A stretch of DNA of 64,000 nt, taken from the NCBI GenBank assembly GCA_934454145.1, contig CAKSFT010000003.1, positions 1 to 64,000 on the forward strand. Direction: 5' to 3'. This document shows positions 34,678 through 43,983 of the stretch, one piece after another. Within the stretch, counting starts at the first letter, position 1. Each line of letters begins with the position of its first letter. This stretch comes from an uncultured Clostridia bacterium. Its GTDB lineage: Bacteria; Bacillota; Clostridia; UBA1381. The notes under the pieces were generated by a model. It was not told the DNA's origin and searched no databases. It saw only the letters and a program-made list of their open reading frames with translations. Made by a program: the position numbers and the translations under genes.

Positions 34678-35931
34678 ATGCTGATAACACAAGCGCCGAA
34701 AGGCACGGAGGATTTATTGCCCGAGGAAAGCTATAAATGGCAGTACCTTGAAAAAAGCTTTAAGACGGTTTGCGACCGCTTTGGCTACCGCGAAATAAGG
34801 GTGCCGACATTTGAGCATACGGAACTTTTTGAAAGAGGTGTCGGCGACACCACCGATGTTGTGCAAAAACAGATGTATACCTTTCTGGACAAAGGCGGAA
34901 GAAGCGTGACTCTGCGCCCGGAGGGGACGGCATCTGTGGCGAGATGTTTTTTGCAGCACAGCCTTTATGCAAACGCTATGCCGCTCAAAATGTTTTATGA
35001 CATTGCATGCTTCAGATATGAGAACAAGCAGAAGGGAAGACTGCGGGAATTTCATCAGTTTGGGGTTGAGGTTTTTGGCTCAAAGGGGCCGTCGGTTGAT
35101 GCGGAAATAATAAGCCTTGCGATAACCTTCCTGAAAAATGTGGGTTTAAACGATTTGGCTGTAAACATAAACAGTATAGGCTGTCCGCAGTGCCGCAAAA
35201 GATATAATGATGCATTGAAGGAGTATTTCAGACCGCACCTGTCAGAGCTTTGCGCAACCTGCAATGAAAGATTTGAAAGAAACCCTTTGCGAATACTTGA
35301 CTGCAAGTCGGAAATATGCGGCGAAATCGCAAAAGGAGCACCCACGATTCTGGAATATATCTGCGACGATTGCCGTGAGCATTTTGAGAAATTAAAAAAA
35401 GCGCTGGATGCGATGGAAATCCCCTATACGGTAAACCCGGGGATTGTGCGCGGATTGGACTATTATACAAAGACGGTTTTTGAGATTATCAGCGGGCCGT
35501 TTACGGTGTGCGGAGGCGGACGTTATGACGGCATGATTGAAGAATTTGGCGGCGATCACATACCGGGAATTGGGTTTGGACTTGGTATAGAGCGTCTTTT
35601 GATAAGGCTTGCAGAACTGGGCATTGAAATACCGAAAGAGAACGGAATCGACCTATACATCGCCCCATTGGGCGACAATGCGCGCGAAAAGACGGCAAAG
35701 CTTGTGCTTGACCTGAGGAAAGACGGCATAAACACAGAAACCGACCATATGGACAGAACCCTGCGCGCGCAGATGAAGTATGCAAATAAAATCGGCGCAA
35801 GGTATACGGCGGTTATCGGTGATGATGAAATAGAAAATTCGCGGGTGAATCTTAAGGATATGGAAACGGGGAACGAAGTGAAGATATCTCTTGATATGCT
35901 TGCAGAAACAATAAAGGAAGGAAGAAAATAA
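34678..35931 (+). CDS. hisS: histidyl-tRNA synthetase
   Basis: I chose the ATG at 34678 (MLITQAPKGTEDLLPEE), the usual HisRS beginning; the GGAG is rather far (11 bases). The 417-residue class II synthetase has motif 2 (CFRYENKQKGRLREFHQFGVEVFG), the histidine-specific GLDYYTKTVFE near 260, motif 3 (GIGFGLGIERLL), and the C-terminal anticodon domain. A cysteine-bearing insert (CPQCRKR ... CATC ... ICDDC) sits at about 165-240. It overlaps aspS by one base. Confidence 0.96.
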   Translation: MLITQAPKGTEDLLPEESYKWQYLEKSFKTVCDRFGYREIRVPTFEHTELFERGVGDTTDVVQKQMYTFLDKGGRSVTLRPEGTASVARCFLQHSLYANAMPLKMFYDIACFRYENKQKGRLREFHQFGVEVFGSKGPSVDAEIISLAITFLKNVGLNDLAVNINSIGCPQCRKRYNDALKEYFRPHLSELCATCNERFERNPLRILDCKSEICGEIAKGAPTILEYICDDCREHFEKLKKALDAMEIPYTVNPGIVRGLDYYTKTVFEIISGPFTVCGGGRYDGMIEEFGGDHIPGIGFGLGIERLLIRLAELGIEIPKENGIDLYIAPLGDNAREKTAKLVLDLRKDGINTETDHMDRTLRAQMKYANKIGARYTAVIGDDEIENSRVNLKDMETGNEVKISLDMLAETIKEGRK

Positions 35932-37706
35932 TGGAAACATTGCATGGATTGAAAAGAACACACAAGTGTGCGGAGCTCGGCGAGAAAAATATAGGTGAGC
36001 AGGTTGTTGTCATGGGCTGGACGCAGACATACAGACAGCTTGGTGCGCTTACATTTATAGATTTGCGCGATATAAGCGGCATTGTCCAGTTGTCCTTCTC
36101 AGAGGATTTCTCGGAAGAAGCCTTCCAAAAGGCACAGAACGTAAGAAACGAATATGTGCTGGCGGCAAAGGGGACTGTTGTTGAACGTTCCGCAATCAAT
36201 GATAAAATAAAGACCGGACGCATAGAGATACAGGTGACGGAACTGAGAATACTCAATAAGTCCGAAACACCTCCTTTTGCTATTGAAGAAGGTTCAAATG
36301 TCAAGGACGAAACAAGACTTAAGTTCAGATACCTTGATTTGCGCCGCCCGGACGTGCAGAAAAATCTTATCGCACGTCACAAGATTGCACAGATTGCACG
36401 TTCTTTCTATTCCGACAACGGATTTTTGGAAATAGAAACCCCTATGCTTACCAAGAGCACACCGGAAGGGGCAAGGGATTATCTTGTGCCCAGCCGTGTA
36501 CACCCGGGGAAGTTTTATGCTCTGCCGCAGTCACCGCAGCTTTACAAGCAGATTCTTATGCTGTCTGGTATGGACAGGTATTTCCAGATTGTAAAATGTT
36601 TCAGAGATGAAGATTTGCGCGCCGACCGCCAGCCGGAATTTACGCAGATAGACCTTGAAATGTCTTTTGTTGAGGCAGAAGATGTCATGAGTCTGAATGA
36701 GCGTTTTATTCAAAAGCTTTTCAAAGAGGTTCTGGGGCGTGACATCGCCTTGCCTTTGCGCAGAATACCTTATTGTGAAGCCATGTCAAAGTATGGCTCT
36801 GACAAGCCTGACACTCGCTTTGGGCTGGAGCTTTGCGATGTTTCCGATGTTGTCGGGTCTTGCGGATTTAAAGTGTTCACAGATACTGTTGCAAACGGCG
36901 GAAGTGTCCGCGGCATAAACATAAAGGGAGGCGCAAAGTTCAGCAGAAAAGAAATTGATTCACTTGGTGAATTTGTGAAAACATACCGTGCAAAAGGTTT
37001 GGCATGGCTTTCGATAAATGAAGGCGGCATAAAGTCATCTTTTGCAAAATTCATGACGGAGGACGAAAACGCCGCATTGATAAAGGCTATGCAGGGAGAA
37101 ACGGGCGACCTTTTGGTATTCGTTGCCGACAAAAACAATGTTGTGTTTGATTCACTCGGGGCACTGCGTACGGAAGTTGCAAAACGCATGAATCTGATTG
37201 AAGAAGGAACATATGACCTCTTGTGGGTGACAGAATTCCCCCTTTTGGAATACAGCGAAGAAGAAGGACGTTTTACCGCCATGCATCACCCCTTCACGGC
37301 GCCGATGGACGAAGATATAGAATATCTTGACACAGACCCGGGAAGAGTGCGCGCAAAGGCATATGACATTGTTATAAACGGCTGTGAAGCAGGCGGCGGA
37401 AGTATAAGAATATACAATTCCGATTTGCAACAGAAAATGTTTGAAACACTTGGCTTTACGCCGGAGGACGCATGGGCACGTTTTGGGTTCCTTTTGGAGG
37501 GTTTCAAATACGGTACACCTCCGCATGGCGGAATGGCATACGGTCTGGACAGGCTTGTTATGCTTTTGACGGGCTGTGACAACATCAAAGACGTCATCGC
37601 TTTCCCGAAGGTGCAGAATGCGTCCGAGCTTATGACCAATGCGCCTGACGTTGTGGACAAAAAGCAACTGGACGAGCTGTCAATTGAACTGAAAAAAAAT
37701 AACTGA
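35931..37706 (+). CDS. aspS: aspartyl-tRNA synthetase
   Basis: The 591-residue protein has the bacterial AspRS layout: OB-fold anticodon domain (1-~105), class II motif 2 (FRDEDLRADRQPEFTQIDLEMSF near 215-240), the GAD-type insertion (~300-420), and motif 3 (GMAYGLDRLVMLLTG near 545). It charges tRNA-Asp (and possibly tRNA-Asn if the organism uses the transamidation route). The AGGAAG ribosome binding site lies inside the hisS end. Confidence 0.96.
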   Translation: METLHGLKRTHKCAELGEKNIGEQVVVMGWTQTYRQLGALTFIDLRDISGIVQLSFSEDFSEEAFQKAQNVRNEYVLAAKGTVVERSAINDKIKTGRIEIQVTELRILNKSETPPFAIEEGSNVKDETRLKFRYLDLRRPDVQKNLIARHKIAQIARSFYSDNGFLEIETPMLTKSTPEGARDYLVPSRVHPGKFYALPQSPQLYKQILMLSGMDRYFQIVKCFRDEDLRADRQPEFTQIDLEMSFVEAEDVMSLNERFIQKLFKEVLGRDIALPLRRIPYCEAMSKYGSDKPDTRFGLELCDVSDVVGSCGFKVFTDTVANGGSVRGINIKGGAKFSRKEIDSLGEFVKTYRAKGLAWLSINEGGIKSSFAKFMTEDENAALIKAMQGETGDLLVFVADKNNVVFDSLGALRTEVAKRMNLIEEGTYDLLWVTEFPLLEYSEEEGRFTAMHHPFTAPMDEDIEYLDTDPGRVRAKAYDIVINGCEAGGGSIRIYNSDLQQKMFETLGFTPEDAWARFGFLLEGFKYGTPPHGGMAYGLDRLVMLLTGCDNIKDVIAFPKVQNASELMTNAPDVVDKKQLDELSIELKKNN

Positions 37707-37709
37707 AAA

Positions 37710-37737
37710 AAGAGGGTTGCCGCCGGCAGCCCCTTTG
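37710..37737 (+). terminator. weak terminator after aspS
   Basis: GGGTTGCCG and CGGCAGCCC form a compact hairpin with one T-G pair, flanked by A and T residues, directly after the aspS stop. Confidence 0.55.
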
Positions 37738-37800
37738 ATTTATAATATTGTTGTAACAAGACTTTTTCACCCTTCATAATATTATTATGAGGTGATGGTT

Positions 37801-38451
37801 ATGCGTGCCGCGGTGGCGAATAAGTATAAAATCCGTTTAATGTTTTATCTGGCGGTGATAACAGTGTCTTTGGGGGCGTCCTTTGTCGTTTTTGTAACTG
37901 TTGTGCGTCCTGTGTTTATGCAAAGGTTGCAGTATTATACACATATGGCCGCAACAGAAACGATAAACAATGCCGTATCCGATGTGTTTTCGGGGAAAAA
38001 CAGCTTTGGGGAATTGGTGACTCTGGAAAGAAACAGTGACGGCATTGTGACCGCATTGAGCGCCAACACGGCGGAAATGAACAGATTGCGTGCCGCTGTA
38101 GCGGGTGCGCTGGAGGAAAATCTGAAAAAAACAGACGCACGGTACATAAATATCCCGATTGGAAGTATATTAGGTAATGAACTGCTGGCTGGGAGCGGCC
38201 CTGATGTGAAAATAAAAATCCGCCCAATCGGGCTTGCGGACATTGACTTTTACGATAATTTTGAGTCGTGCGGTATAAATCAGTCAAGGCACACAATATA
38301 TATAGTTGTCGCGATTGACATTGCGGTCACTGCGCCGCAGATGAAAACGTCAAACAGAGTGTCAGCAAAGATACCTGTTTCCGAAACCGTCATAGTGGGA
38401 AATGTGCCGAAATATTACGGAGCAGGCATGAATACTGCTGTGAATGAGTAG
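37801..38451 (+). CDS. yunB: sporulation protein YunB
   Basis: ATG at 37801 follows GAGGTG. The 216-residue protein has one N-terminal membrane helix (YLAVITVSLGASFVVFVTVV) and the YunB body: ATETINNAVSDVF, GIVTALSANTAEMNRLR, INIPIGSILGNELLAGSGPDVKIKI and the C-terminal SETVIVGNVPKYY. YunB is made in the mother cell during sporulation in Bacillus and has an unclear role in spore formation. Its presence supports an endospore-forming lineage. Confidence 0.88.
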   Translation: MRAAVANKYKIRLMFYLAVITVSLGASFVVFVTVVRPVFMQRLQYYTHMAATETINNAVSDVFSGKNSFGELVTLERNSDGIVTALSANTAEMNRLRAAVAGALEENLKKTDARYINIPIGSILGNELLAGSGPDVKIKIRPIGLADIDFYDNFESCGINQSRHTIYIVVAIDIAVTAPQMKTSNRVSAKIPVSETVIVGNVPKYYGAGMNTAVNE

Positions 38452-38492
38452 CCGGGTGACGGTGTAAAGTTTTTGTGGAATGGAGAAATACT

Positions 38493-40484
38493 ATGGATGC
38501 GGAAAAAAGAATCAGAGAATTGAGAGCCACACTGGAATATCACAGTAAAAAATATTATAATGAGGATTCGCCGGAGATTTCGGACTTTGAGTATGACGCA
38601 CTGATGAATGAACTTAAAGCACTGGAAAAGGAACACCCGGAGTTTGATTCGCCGGATTCTCCGACACAGAGGGTCGGCGGCGCGGCTTTGGATAAATTTG
38701 AAAAGGTTGTGCATGAGGTGCAGATGAACAGCCTTCAGGACGCGTTTTCGAAGGAGGAAATATATGACTTTGACAAGCGTGTGAGGAGTGCTGTGCAGGA
38801 TTTCACTTATGTTGTGGAACACAAGATTGACGGGCTTTCCGTGTCGCTGGAATATGAAAACGGCAGATTTGTGAGGGGTTCGACACGCGGCGATGGAATT
38901 GTGGGCGAGGACGTAACGCAAAACATAAAAACCATAAATTCCGTGCCGCTGAGGCTTGCGGAAGAAATACCGTTTTTGGAGGTGCGCGGTGAAGTGTTTA
39001 TTTCCAAAAAACAATTTTTGAAAATAAACGAAATGCGTGAAAATGCGGAGGAACCGCTTTTTGCAAACCCAAGGAATGCCGCCGCCGGCTCGCTTCGTCA
39101 GTTGGATTCAAAGGTCACGGCAGAACGCGGGCTGGATATTTTTGTTTTTAATATTCAGAGGATTGAGGGAAAAGAGATAAAGACCCACCACGACGGGCTT
39201 TTGTATTTAAAAAAGCTTGGTTTTAAGGTTATCCCGGACAATGATGTGTATAAAAGCATTGAAGAAGCATACAGCCGTGTGCTGAAAATTGGCGACAGCA
39301 GAGGAGAATTGTATTTTGACATTGACGGCGCTGTCATAAAGGTAAATGAACTGGAAAAGAGAGAATCTCTGGGCGCTACCGCAAAGTTCCCAAAGTGGGC
39401 AATTGCATACAAGTTCCCGGCGGAAAGGCAAAAAACAAGGGTGCTTGACATTGTTGTGAATGTCGGCAGAACGGGAGTGCTTACTCCGCTTGCATATCTT
39501 TCGCCGGTGAGGATTGCCGGTTCCACGGTTTCACGTGCAACACTCCACAATATGGATTATATTGACGAAAAAGACATAAGAATCGGGGATACTGTCATAA
39601 TACAAAAGGCAGGTGACATTATACCCGAGGTTGTCGAGGTGGATTATGATGAGCGGACGGGTGAAGAGAGAAAATTTGGCATGCCAAAGACCTGCCCGGA
39701 GTGCGGCTCGGAAGTTGTCCGGGAAGAAGGCGAGGCGGCATATCGCTGTACGGGCATGAGCTGCCCGGCACAGAGATTGCGTCATATAATTCATTTTGTA
39801 TCAAGAAATGCAATGGACATATCGGGACTCGGGGAGTCGATTGCGGAACAGATGCTTGCAAAAGGCTTGATTTCCGATGCGGCGGATTTATATTATGTCA
39901 AAGCGGAAGAAATTGCCGGACTGGAAAAGATGGGCGAAAAATCGGCACAAAACCTTATCAATGCTTTGGAAATCTCAAAGAAAAACGATCTCCACAGGGT
40001 AATCAATGCGCTGGGGATAAGGCACATCGGTGAAAAAAATGCAAAAACATTGGCACGAAAATTGAAAAGCATGGATAATATAATTTCTGCCGATTTTGAA
40101 CAGCTTTCGGAGCTTGACGACTTCGGAGGGGTGATGGCGGAAAGCGTTGTTTCGTTCTTCTCGCAAGGGCAGAACATTGAATTTATAAACAAACTGAAAA
40201 ACGCAGGCGTAAACATGACGGCTTATGAAGAAGAAACAAGCGATATGCGCTTTGAATCCATGGTTTTTGTTTTGACGGGTACGCTGTCGAAATACAGCAG
40301 AAAAGAGGCGTCCGATATTATTGAGAGCTTTGGCGGAAAGACTTCGTCGTCGGTGTCCAAAAAGACGACATATGTCCTGGCGGGGGAGGAAGCCGGAAGC
40401 AAACTTGACAAAGCAAATCAGCTTGGCGTCAGGGTGATATCGGAGGAAGAATTTGAAGAAATGATAAAACAGGAGAGTTTCTGA
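38493..40484 (+). CDS. ligA: NAD-dependent DNA ligase
   Basis: The start is the ATG at 38493 (MDAEKRIRELRATLEYHSKKYY). The 663-residue enzyme has all domains in order: Ia (YYNEDSPEISDFEYD), adenylation domain with active-site Lys111 in EHKIDG, OB fold, four-cysteine zinc finger (CPECG ... YRCTGMSCP, ~400-425), helix-hairpin-helix region and a C-terminal BRCT domain (from ~590). It seals nicks in replication and repair. It overlaps the M20 gene (TGATG). Confidence 0.97.
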   Translation: MDAEKRIRELRATLEYHSKKYYNEDSPEISDFEYDALMNELKALEKEHPEFDSPDSPTQRVGGAALDKFEKVVHEVQMNSLQDAFSKEEIYDFDKRVRSAVQDFTYVVEHKIDGLSVSLEYENGRFVRGSTRGDGIVGEDVTQNIKTINSVPLRLAEEIPFLEVRGEVFISKKQFLKINEMRENAEEPLFANPRNAAAGSLRQLDSKVTAERGLDIFVFNIQRIEGKEIKTHHDGLLYLKKLGFKVIPDNDVYKSIEEAYSRVLKIGDSRGELYFDIDGAVIKVNELEKRESLGATAKFPKWAIAYKFPAERQKTRVLDIVVNVGRTGVLTPLAYLSPVRIAGSTVSRATLHNMDYIDEKDIRIGDTVIIQKAGDIIPEVVEVDYDERTGEERKFGMPKTCPECGSEVVREEGEAAYRCTGMSCPAQRLRHIIHFVSRNAMDISGLGESIAEQMLAKGLISDAADLYYVKAEEIAGLEKMGEKSAQNLINALEISKKNDLHRVINALGIRHIGEKNAKTLARKLKSMDNIISADFEQLSELDDFGGVMAESVVSFFSQGQNIEFINKLKNAGVNMTAYEEETSDMRFESMVFVLTGTLSKYSRKEASDIIESFGGKTSSSVSKKTTYVLAGEEAGSKLDKANQLGVRVISEEEFEEMIKQESF

Positions 40485-41641
40485 TGAATGATTTGAATAC
40501 GAATGAACTTATAACAATAAGGCGTGCGTTGCACAAAATCCCGGAATTGTCGGGCGAGGAATTTGAAACGGCGAAATATATAAGAGGAAAACTTTCCGAA
40601 TACGGCATACCGTATGAATGTGTTGCCGGCACAGGGACAGCGGCGCTCATAGAAGGAAAAATGCCCGGCAAAACAATTCTTTTGAGGGCAGACATTGACG
40701 CTTTGCCGATTGATGAAGAAAATGACCTTCCGTTTAAGTCGGAGCACAAGGGGGTTATGCACGCGTGCGGTCATGACATTCATGCGGCATGTGTGCTTTA
40801 TGCCGGTAAGATATTGAACGGCATGAAGGAAAGTCTGTGCGGAAATGTACGGCTGATTTTCCAGCCGCGCGAGGAAACCGACGGCGGCGCAGAACCTATG
40901 ATTGAAGAAGGCGTCATGGAAAATCCGCATGTGGATGCATGTGTTGCACTGCATGTTGAACCGCTGGAAAAATGCGGATATATACAGATAAAAAATTATG
41001 CAATCATGGCTTCTCCGGACGATTTTGAAATTGAAATCAAGGGGCACAGCGGACATGGGGCAACACCGCACGAATGTATAAATCCCATCAATGCGGCGGC
41101 GATGATTTGCAATGAATATGCAAAAGTTGCATCGACGTATTTTTCGGCACAAGTGCCGTGTGTTGTGACGGTGTGCGCCATAAATGCCGGCAATTGCCCG
41201 AATGTGATTCCGGAGAAGGCGGCGATTCTGGGTACGGCGCGGAGCCTGGACGAAGATACGCGTGAAAGGCTTGCAGATATCCTTGAAAAAATTGCAAAGG
41301 GTATCTGCAAGCTTACGGGGACGGAATGTCATTTTGTGTTCAACAGGCGTTTTCCGCCCACGACAAATGATGCCGACATGAACGAGCTTGTCGCAAATGC
41401 GTCAAAAAAGGTAAGCGGAGTAAAGGGGATTACATACCTTGAAAATGCCTCTATGTGCGGAGATGATTTTGCATATTTTGCACGCAAAGCGCCGTCGTCA
41501 TATTTTAAATTGGGGGTCGGCAATGACGATATCAAGGAACCGATTCACAGCAGAGGATTCCTGGCAGACGAAAATGCACTGCCGATTGGGACAGAGGTTT
41601 TGGTGCAGACGGCACTTGATTTTTTGAACGGTCAAAAATAA
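40484..41641 (+). CDS. M20-family amidohydrolase
   Basis: The 385-residue protein has the M20D signatures: LLRADIDALPIDEENDLPFKS near 70, the metal ligands in HACGHDIHAA, REETDGGAEPMI, the dimerisation domain (~175-290) with GHSGHGATPHECINPI, and SMCGDDFAYFARKAPSSYFKLGVG at the end. Enzymes of this group hydrolyse N-acyl amino acids (hippurate, indole-acetyl amino acids, N-acetyl-diaminopimelate). Substrate is not determined. It is translationally coupled to ligA and followed 1 base later by the next gene. Confidence 0.87.
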   Translation: MNDLNTNELITIRRALHKIPELSGEEFETAKYIRGKLSEYGIPYECVAGTGTAALIEGKMPGKTILLRADIDALPIDEENDLPFKSEHKGVMHACGHDIHAACVLYAGKILNGMKESLCGNVRLIFQPREETDGGAEPMIEEGVMENPHVDACVALHVEPLEKCGYIQIKNYAIMASPDDFEIEIKGHSGHGATPHECINPINAAAMICNEYAKVASTYFSAQVPCVVTVCAINAGNCPNVIPEKAAILGTARSLDEDTRERLADILEKIAKGICKLTGTECHFVFNRRFPPTTNDADMNELVANASKKVSGVKGITYLENASMCGDDFAYFARKAPSSYFKLGVGNDDIKEPIHSRGFLADENALPIGTEVLVQTALDFLNGQK

Positions 41642-41642
41642 T

Positions 41643-42377
41643 ATGAATAAGTTTGTAAGCAACCCAAATCTTCCGTCAAAAAAAGTTACATCGGTTTTGA
41701 TAGATTTTAGGACGGCTCCCGAAACGGTAAAAAAACTGAATAGTTTGGGGATATGCGTATATACTACAAAAAGAACCGCCGACCTTTATGATGCGGTTTC
41801 GGGGCACCCGGACATGATTATGCACCATTTGGGCGAGAACAGAGCTGTGGTTTGCGAAAGCTCACCTTGCTTTGTTTTGCCACACGGGCTTGAAATAACG
41901 GAGGGCAAAAGCCGCCTGACGCAGAAATACCCGTATGACATTGCATATAATGCCGCGCGTGTCGGGAATTTTTTGATTCACAATTTCAGGTATACCGATG
42001 CGGTTATTCTGGAACATAGCCAAGACCTGATAAGGATAGATGTAGCGCAGGGATATGCAAAATGCTCTGTATGTGTGGTTGCGGAAAATGCAGTCATAAC
42101 GTCAGATTTGGGAATAGCCAAAAAATGTGATACTTACGGAATTGACGTGCTTGTGACAGATGATTCCGATATTTCGCTAAAAGGTGTTTCACATGGATTT
42201 ATAGGCGGCAGCACGGGGCTTTTGGCGCCGGATTTGCTGGGGATAAACGGTGATATACACTTTCACAGAAATTGCGAGGGAATACAATGCTTTTGCGAAA
42301 AATACGGTGTGAATATACTTTCTCTGAAAGACGGGGTAATTGAAGACATTGGGAGCATTATTGTTTTGACGGAATAA
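41643..42377 (+). CDS. DUF6873-like protein of unknown function
   Basis: The 244-residue protein (NKFVSNPNLPSKKVTSVLIDFRTAPE...) resembles a conserved Clostridial family placed in the guanidino-modifying-enzyme fold, recognised by ASGHPDMIMHH-like SGHPDMIMHHLGEN near 48, YPYDIAYNAARVG, ITSDLGIAKKC and GFIGGSTGLL. I do not know its reaction. It sits between the M20 peptidase and ytxC with 1- and 15-base gaps, so it belongs to the ligA operon. Confidence 0.68.
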   Translation: MNKFVSNPNLPSKKVTSVLIDFRTAPETVKKLNSLGICVYTTKRTADLYDAVSGHPDMIMHHLGENRAVVCESSPCFVLPHGLEITEGKSRLTQKYPYDIAYNAARVGNFLIHNFRYTDAVILEHSQDLIRIDVAQGYAKCSVCVVAENAVITSDLGIAKKCDTYGIDVLVTDDSDISLKGVSHGFIGGSTGLLAPDLLGINGDIHFHRNCEGIQCFCEKYGVNILSLKDGVIEDIGSIIVLTE

Positions 42378-42392
42378 AAGGAAGGTAGATTT

Positions 42393-43016
42393 ATGAAGTG
42401 CATTACTGTAAATTATCTTGGCAGAAGTGAATTGCTTGACATATCAACCGAAGATAAGCTGCGGGAAAGCGCAAAGAAAATTACCAATCTTATTCTGAAA
42501 CGTATACAGCCCTTGTATACGGTGATATTGACAAATCTGTATGATTTGAATTTTGAAAATACGGATTTATATGACACTGTAAATGATGATATAAGAAAAT
42601 ATATTTTTGAAAATGTGTCGGAATATATCCACGAAAATGAGATTATAGATATAGAAGGTTTTATCATTTTCAGACTGAAAAATATCTGGGAAATCACGGA
42701 GCGTGCGGCAGAGGAATACATCAATATAAAAAACGAATATGATTGTCTGATTGGATTTCTGAGCGATTTTACCCAAAATACGCCAAATATCTGCGATACA
42801 ATCAAGGTTGTCGCACATGAGGGGAATTACAGTGTTTATGACGAGAACATGGCAATCATGGCGTATGTAAAAAGTTATGACGATACTTTGCTTGACATAA
42901 TCCTGAATATTGCTCCGCAAAAAATATATATATACAACAAAGAATTTTTCACAAGCAAATCGCTTTTGGATAATATATGTGCAATTTTTAAAGATAAGGT
43001 TGTTTTCTCTGAATAA
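42393..43016 (+). CDS. ytxC: YtxC-like sporulation protein
   Basis: The 207-residue protein is predicted soluble. It shares the YtxC pattern: a central IDIEGFIIFRLKNIWEITERAAEEYINIKNEYDCLIGFLSDF and the C-terminal YDDTLLDIILNIAPQKIYIYN. In Bacillus the gene is linked to sporulation without a known biochemical role. It closes the ligA operon. Its stop codon abuts a perfect palindromic terminator. Confidence 0.75.
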   Translation: MKCITVNYLGRSELLDISTEDKLRESAKKITNLILKRIQPLYTVILTNLYDLNFENTDLYDTVNDDIRKYIFENVSEYIHENEIIDIEGFIIFRLKNIWEITERAAEEYINIKNEYDCLIGFLSDFTQNTPNICDTIKVVAHEGNYSVYDENMAIMAYVKSYDDTLLDIILNIAPQKIYIYNKEFFTSKSLLDNICAIFKDKVVFSE

Positions 43017-43061
43017 AAAACGGAGTGGTAAAAGTCAATTGACTTTTACCACTCCGTTTTT
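43016..43061. terminator. 46-bp perfect palindrome, bidirectional terminator
   Basis: Two exact 23-base arms meet at 43038/43039 with no loop, centred on TCAATTGA, between convergent ytxC and the AraC-type gene. It has A and T runs on both sides and overlaps the last base of both stop codons. Confidence 0.9.
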
Positions 43062-43848
43062 CAGATAATTATCTGCTTTTTGCTGCGGTATGCTTTCGGG
43101 GTGAGGGTTGTGTATTTCTTAAAGACGTAGTTGAAATAACTTTGACTCTCAAAACCGCAGTCCAGTGCAATTTCGGAGATGGGGGCATTGCATTTTATAA
43201 GCATTTCTTTGGCATGCATTACGCGGATATTCAGAAGATATTGCGCAGGGGTGATGTTTTTTATGGACTTAAAGACGCTGTGGAAAAAATTTGGGCTCAG
43301 GTTTGCAGACGCGGATATGTGCGAAAGCGCAATGTGCTGAGCATAATTTTTCTCTATAAATTCACATGCAGAAAATACTGCCGGCAGGTATCGTTCATAT
43401 TTGCCACAGTATTTTTTTTCATTCCCCGTAATCAGGAGGCTTATCAGTTCTGCCAGATTGCCTTGCTGAAAAAGCGTTTTGCTGATTCCGCTCAACTGGT
43501 GCGAATAAGTAAAAATTTTGAATATTATTTTTATATTATCTATGTTCTCCGGTGAAAATACGGGCGGAAGTGAATTGAGTGCCGAAACAATTTCCGGGTC
43601 GGAACAGGCAAAACGAATGTAATAACTCTCGAACGAACCGATGCTGTACGCCGGTCGCCGGGTTTTGCCGCGAGTATATTTCCCTTGTGCTGCTTATGCT
43701 GTACATTGTTGATGACGCTGATATTTCCGTCAGTGAGATACATTTCCAATTCGTGGTATATCACCGTCCTAAGCGGTGACTGCGGACCGGAGTAGGCATC
43801 TTTTGAAACATAATATCCGGCGTTTACTATCTCAAATGTTTTATTCAT
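43061..43848 (-). pseudogene. AraC-family regulator split by one frameshift
   Basis: The start at 43848 follows GAGGT. The first ~65 codons read as an AraC cupin-type sensor domain (NAGYYVSKDAYSGPQSPLRT, ELEMYLTDGNISV, NILAAKPGDRR). Near 43646-43660 the frame is lost. One base over, the sequence continues without a stop (YSIGSFESYYIRFACSDPEIV...) into the two-helix-turn-helix DNA-binding domain (ALSHISASANLSPNFFHSVFKS, CGFESQSYFNYVFKKYTTLTPKAYR) ending at 43061. Joined, it would be about 262 residues, normal for the family. It is divergent from the UlaG-like gene, a likely target. Either recently inactivated or an assembly error. Confidence 0.8.
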
Positions 43849-43983
43849 GGTTACCTCATAATTTAAGTAAGATTTCTAAAAAAAAGAATAATATTTTAAT
43901 ATAAAAAGTCGGACTAAACTGATATACTAATTATATAGTTAAAGAGACATTTTGTCAATAACAAAAAAAGGACAGGTGATAAA

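Noticed and set aside
40418..41332. Minus-strand open frame of about 300 codons
   Set aside because: Antisense to the end of ligA and the M20 gene, no translation signals, implausible composition.
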